A stretch of DNA of 36,533 bases. Origin: an uncultured Polaribacter sp. (GTDB taxonomy: Bacteria; Bacteroidota; Bacteroidia; Flavobacteriales; Flavobacteriaceae). The stretch lies in NCBI RefSeq assembly GCF_947501385.1, contig NZ_CANMVP010000035.1:1-36533 (forward strand), in the 5' to 3' direction. The notes beneath the pieces were generated by a model. That model saw nothing but the letters and a program-made list of their open reading frames with translations. It had not been told where the DNA came from and did no database searches. How positions within the stretch are numbered: position 1 is the first letter of the stretch; the number at the start of each line of letters is the position of its first letter. Positions 33,155 through 36,533 of the stretch are shown piece after piece. The translations under genes and the position numbers were made by a program.

Positions 33155-33776
33155 AGAAATAGTTTTAATCGGATATTCGGGACATGGTTATGTAGTGGCT
33201 GAAGCAGCTGATTCATGCGGTTTAAATTTAAAGCATTACTCAGAATTAAATAAATTAAACAATAATCCATATAAACTAGAGTATTTAGGATTTGAAAAAG
33301 ACGCTCATTTTAAAGGATGGCATAATAGATATTCTTTTATTTTAGGATTGGGTAATAACGAATTGAGAACTGAGGCTTTTAAACTAATAAAACGTAAAGG
33401 TTTTGAAGTTATCAATGTTCAACATACATCTGCTTCTGTTTCCAAAAACATTAGTATTGGTTCTGGCAACTTTATTGCTAGAAATGTATCAATAAACCCG
33501 TTGGCAGTAATTGAGGATTGTTGTATAATAAATACGGGATCTATTATTGAGCACGAATGTATTATAAAATCGGGAGTTCATATAGCTCCTGGAGCTGTGT
33601 TAGCAGGCAGTGTAACTGTTGGAACTGGTTCTTTTGTGGGAGCAAATTCTGTTATTAAACAAGGTCTCAAAATAGGTAAAAATGCTATTATTGGAGCAGG
33701 TTCAGTTGTTTTGAAAGATGTTCCTGATAATGCAGTTATTTTTGGAAATCCAGCAAAAAAAAAAGCTAATGGTTGA
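33144..33776 (+). CDS. NeuD/PglD-like sugar O/N-acetyltransferase
   Basis: This 210-residue protein has an N-terminal Rossmann-like part (IVLIGYSGHG) and a left-handed beta-helix of hexapeptide repeats from about 100 on. His137 in IEHECI matches the catalytic base of PglD, and VHIAPG follows. In this context it probably acetylates the C4 amine of the LegC product; acetylation of a sialic acid, as NeuD is sometimes thought to do, is an alternative. The start must be GTG (33144), since the fold begins at once and no ATG lies near. It overlaps legC by 11 bases. Confidence 0.85.
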   Translation: MSDKEIVLIGYSGHGYVVAEAADSCGLNLKHYSELNKLNNNPYKLEYLGFEKDAHFKGWHNRYSFILGLGNNELRTEAFKLIKRKGFEVINVQHTSASVSKNISIGSGNFIARNVSINPLAVIEDCCIINTGSIIEHECIIKSGVHIAPGAVLAGSVTVGTGSFVGANSVIKQGLKIGKNAIIGAGSVVLKDVPDNAVIFGNPAKKKANG

Positions 33777-34653
33777 GACTAGTTTAACATCTATGAAGAA
33801 ATCTAACACTGTCTTATTGACAACAGTTTTTCCTTTATCCGTTAAGTTTTTAGACGAATTTTTAAATTCTTTAAAGTTACAAACAGATAAAGATTTTGAC
33901 CTATTAGTTGTTAATGATGGAGTGGCAAATTTTAAAGATTTAATCAAAGAATACAGACAAATAAATATTATTGAGATTGTTTCAGAGAAATCTATCGTGC
34001 AAAATAGGAAAACAGGAATTGAAGCAGTAATGAAACTAAACTATGAGTTTTTAATCTTTGGAGATAGTGATGACTATTTTGAAATGAATAGAGTTGCTTT
34101 ATCAAAGAAATTGCTCAAAAAATATGATATAGTTGTTAATGACTTAACACTTTTTGATAAGAAAGGAATTTATTGTAAATCGTATTATTCAAAAAGAATT
34201 GATGATTTATTCGAAATTAATTTAGAGTTTATTAAAAATAAAAATATTTTAGGTTTATCAAATACTGCTGTTCGAACAGAATCTATTGGAGATTTAGATT
34301 TTTGTAAAAATCTTGTTGCTCTAGATTGGTATTTTTTTTCAAAGTTGTTATTTAAAAATAAAACTGCAGTTTATACAAACCAAACGCAAACTTATTATAG
34401 ACAATATCAAGATAATACCGTTGGTTTAGGAGATAATTCTATGAATTCAATTAAGAAAGCTATAAAAGTTAAAAAAATACATTATCAATGTATGACAATA
34501 ATTAGTGATTTTTTTGATAAATTGCTTTGTGAAATAAATTATTTAGAAGTAAATATTGAGAATGTAGATTTTGAGAAAGACAAGACTAATCAATCTAATT
34601 TATTATGGTGGGAAATCCCTAATTATAAAATAAAAACTAAAAAAAAAATATGA
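33769..34653 (+). CDS. Glycosyltransferase-like protein (GT-A, family 2 type)
   Basis: This protein of about 294 residues has an N-terminal GT-A-like nucleotide-binding pattern: VLLTTVFPLSV, DLLVVNDG and a GDSDDYF that would be the metal-binding DxD. A DWYFFSK follows. I take it as a family 2-type glycosyltransferase, but the match is only at motif level. I prefer the ATG at 33769, which overlaps the previous stop by 8 bases; ATGs at 33718 and 33793 are also in frame. It sits where related clusters carry NeuC/LegG, the hydrolysing 2-epimerase. Base composition is very AT-rich (see findings). Confidence 0.7.
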   Translation: MVETSLTSMKKSNTVLLTTVFPLSVKFLDEFLNSLKLQTDKDFDLLVVNDGVANFKDLIKEYRQINIIEIVSEKSIVQNRKTGIEAVMKLNYEFLIFGDSDDYFEMNRVALSKKLLKKYDIVVNDLTLFDKKGIYCKSYYSKRIDDLFEINLEFIKNKNILGLSNTAVRTESIGDLDFCKNLVALDWYFFSKLLFKNKTAVYTNQTQTYYRQYQDNTVGLGDNSMNSIKKAIKVKKIHYQCMTIISDFFDKLLCEINYLEVNIENVDFEKDKTNQSNLLWWEIPNYKIKTKKKI

Positions 34654-35711
34654 AAGTACAATTAACAACTACCAAAACAGTCTTTAATTATTCTAAACCA
34701 TATATTATTGCTGAACTTGGATCCAATCATAATGGAGATATGGAGTTGGCTAAAAAGTTAATGATTGAAGCTAAAGAGGCTGGTGCTGACTGTGTGAAAT
34801 TTCAGAGTTGGTCTAAAGATTCTATTTTTTCTAGACAAAAGTATGATGATAATTATTTCATAGCAGATGACTATAGAGATAGAAATGATTATACTTTGGA
34901 ACAAATTGTTGATGAGTACTCTATTTCTGAAGAAGGGTTGTTAGATATGAAGAAATTTGCAGATAGTATTGGCATCGATTGTTCTTCTACCCCATTTAAT
35001 AAAAAGGAAGCAGATTTTTTAATTGATAAATTAGAATCGCCTTTTATTAAGGTGGCTTCAATGGATTTGAATAACTATCCGTTTTTGGAGTATTTGGCTA
35101 AAAAGAATAAACCTATGATTATCTCTACTGGTTTAAGTGAATTATACGAGATAGATAAAGCTGTTAAAACTATTGAAAATACAGGGAATAAAGAGATTGT
35201 TATCCTTCATTGTGTTGCAACTTATCCTCCTGTAGATACTGATGTAAACTTAAATAATATAAAAACTTTGATGAGCACTTATCCAGAATATCCAATTGGG
35301 TTTTCTGATCATACTCTAGGAATTACAATTCCCTTAGCAGCGATTAGTTTAGGAAGTTGTTTACTTGAAAAGCATTTTACTTTAGATAAAAACATGGAAG
35401 GTTGGGATCATAAAGTATCAGCTACTAAGGAGGAAATGACTGCTATTGTTGAAAACTCACAAAGAATCGTTGATGCTTTAGGTTCTTTTAGAATTTCGGC
35501 AACAGAGTCTGATGAAAAGAAAACTGAATTTAGAAGAAGTATTGTTATTACAAAAGACTTAAAAAAGGGATATGTTCTTCAAGAAGACGATCTTGATTAT
35601 AAAAGACCGGGAGGTGGTTTTAGCCCAGGGATGATAGAGTTTATTGTTGGTAGAACCTTGAATAAAGATTTAGGTTATGATCATATATTAAAAAAAGAAG
35701 ATTTAGTTTAA
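34650..35711 (+). CDS. neuB: Nonulosonate synthase (NeuB/LegI-like)
   Basis: This 353-residue enzyme would condense phosphoenolpyruvate with a 2-acetamido hexose (ManNAc type or 2,4-diacetamido-6-deoxymannose) to a nine-carbon sialic or legionaminic acid. The barrel begins with AELGSNHNGD (21-30) and carries the family's GFSDHTLG and EKHFTLDK. A C-terminal SAF (antifreeze-like) domain starts near residue 295 and includes YKRPGGGFSP. The usual GPDH reads GWDH here. It overlaps the upstream gene by 4 bases (ATGA). With NeuA next to it, the product would be activated as a CMP-sugar. Confidence 0.93.
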   Translation: MKVQLTTTKTVFNYSKPYIIAELGSNHNGDMELAKKLMIEAKEAGADCVKFQSWSKDSIFSRQKYDDNYFIADDYRDRNDYTLEQIVDEYSISEEGLLDMKKFADSIGIDCSSTPFNKKEADFLIDKLESPFIKVASMDLNNYPFLEYLAKKNKPMIISTGLSELYEIDKAVKTIENTGNKEIVILHCVATYPPVDTDVNLNNIKTLMSTYPEYPIGFSDHTLGITIPLAAISLGSCLLEKHFTLDKNMEGWDHKVSATKEEMTAIVENSQRIVDALGSFRISATESDEKKTEFRRSIVITKDLKKGYVLQEDDLDYKRPGGGFSPGMIEFIVGRTLNKDLGYDHILKKEDLV

Positions 35712-35713
35712 AT

Positions 35714-36397
35714 ATGATTGCAATTATTCCAGCTAGAGGTGGGTCAAAAGGATTACCAGGAAAAAACATTAAATTATTAGATGGTAAACCTATGATTGCT
35801 TACACAATAGAAGCAGCAAAAAAATCAAAAAATATTGATCGCGTTATCGTTTCAACAGATTCTAAAGAAATTGCTGAAATAGCCATTAAATTTGGGGCAG
35901 AAGTACCTTTTTTAAGGCCGGAGCATTTAGCGACAGATACTGCTTTAGCAGTAGATAATTATATTTATACAATTGATAAAATAAATAAAGATAATAATAC
36001 TCAAGAAGAGAGTGTTGTTATTTTGCAGCCAACCTCTCCTTTAAGATCAACTAAGGATATTGATGGAGCAATTGACCTTTTTAAGAAAAAAAATGCTGAT
36101 TCAGTTATTAGTTTCTGTAAAGAAAATCACCCAATAAAATGGCATAAGAATATAAAAGAGGATGGGAGCATTGTTTCTATTTTTGAAGATACAATTGCTA
36201 ATAGGCAGGAAGAGGTTCCTACCTACTATCCTAATGGAGCAGTATTCGTCTTTAATTTTTCTTTTCTGAAATTTAAAAAGTATTATTCTGAAAAATCATA
36301 TGCTTTTATTATGAATAGATTAAATTCTGTAGATATAGATGTTATTGATGATTTTGAATATGCTGAATTTTTAATAAAGAAAAGAAAAAAAAAATAA
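35714..36397 (+). CDS. neuA: CMP-nonulosonate synthetase (NeuA/LegF-like)
   Basis: This 227-residue cytidylyltransferase activates a nonulosonic acid with CTP. The N-terminal IPARGGSKGLPGKN (5-18) is the CTP-binding signature and LQPTSPLR follows as expected. The length fits the short single-domain type. It starts two bases after the neuB stop. The C terminus is lysine-rich. The identity of the sugar (legionaminic, N-acetylneuraminic or another isomer) cannot be read from this protein. Confidence 0.93.
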   Translation: MIAIIPARGGSKGLPGKNIKLLDGKPMIAYTIEAAKKSKNIDRVIVSTDSKEIAEIAIKFGAEVPFLRPEHLATDTALAVDNYIYTIDKINKDNNTQEESVVILQPTSPLRSTKDIDGAIDLFKKKNADSVISFCKENHPIKWHKNIKEDGSIVSIFEDTIANRQEEVPTYYPNGAVFVFNFSFLKFKKYYSEKSYAFIMNRLNSVDIDVIDDFEYAEFLIKKRKKK

Positions 36398-36462
36398 ACG
36401 TATAATTCTAACTTTACAGAGATTACGATCATTAATAGATCTTGTTTTTTTAAATTAATTTA

Positions 36463-36493
36463 TTGAGTTAGTCATTTAATTTCCGTATATTTA
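36463..36493 (+). promoter_or_regulatory. Promoter near the right edge
   Basis: TTG at 36463-36465 and TATATTTA at 36486-36493 (one mismatch from TAnnTTTG) lie 20 bases apart, upstream of an ATG at 36513. It suggests a new transcription unit starts here. Confidence 0.5.
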
Positions 36494-36512
36494 AGTCAAT
36501 AAAACTAGGATA

Positions 36513-36533
36513 ATGGAACAATTTGAAGGACAA
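36513..36533 (+). CDS. Start of a gene cut by the window edge
   Basis: An ATG at 36513 opens seven codons (MEQFEGQ) to the window end. The promoter-like pair upstream supports a genuine start, but nothing can be said about the product. Confidence 0.4.

Noticed and set aside
33769..34653. NeuC/LegG hydrolysing 2-epimerase
   Set aside because: Its position fits, but the sequence has GT-A motifs (VVNDG, GDSDDYF) and lacks the GT-B-like features of UDP-GlcNAc 2-epimerases.

Overview
The window looks like a chromosomal segment of a Flavobacteriaceae-type member of the Bacteroidota. The DNA is AT-rich, genes lack Shine-Dalgarno sequences, and several starts sit behind TAnnTTTG -7 boxes with TTG/TTTG about 18-21 bases upstream, which is the Bacteroidota promoter pattern. 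NhaD and the style of the dispersed intergenic repeats fit a marine flavobacterium, but the sequence does not fix the genus.

Left part (1-12.3 kb, minus strand). After a repeat-rich intergenic stretch comes a type IB topoisomerase. A nitrogen-assimilation cluster follows, read right to left: outer-membrane porin, ammonium transporter, terminator, PII protein, second ammonium transporter, terminator, then glutamate synthase large (gltB) and small (gltD) subunits. Together these would take up ammonium, sense nitrogen status and make glutamate from glutamine. No glutamine synthetase is in the window.

Middle (12.5-22.2 kb). A divergent TruA-family pseudouridine synthase converges on an acyl-CoA dehydrogenase. 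Then come anhydro-MurNAc kinase, a Glu/Leu-type amino-acid dehydrogenase with an NhaD Na+/H+ antiporter, an ExbB-ExbD-TonB-like energy-transduction operon with hairpins right after the exbB and exbD stop codons, folC, and one tRNA-Val(UAC) with a clear promoter and terminator.

Right part (22.3 kb to the edge, plus strand). This is a surface-polysaccharide precursor locus. It holds two Ugd paralogues flanking a UDP-HexNAc epimerase, a UDP-HexNAc 6-dehydrogenase, a WlbA/WbpB-type 3-oxidase and a TagD-like nucleotidyltransferase; then GDP-fucose genes (fcl, gmd); then a legionaminic-type nonulosonate module (LegB-like dehydratase, LegC-like aminotransferase, NeuD/PglD-like acetyltransferase, a glycosyltransferase-like protein, NeuB-like synthase, CMP-sugar synthetase). 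It would supply UDP-GlcA, UDP-HexNAc uronates, GDP-L-Fuc and a CMP-nonulosonate. Glycosyltransferases, flippase and polymerase are mostly absent, so the locus probably continues past the right edge, where another gene begins. The most notable points are the missing hydrolysing 2-epimerase (NeuC/LegG) step, the orphan WlbA oxidase, the duplicated ugd and the divergent TruA paralogue.
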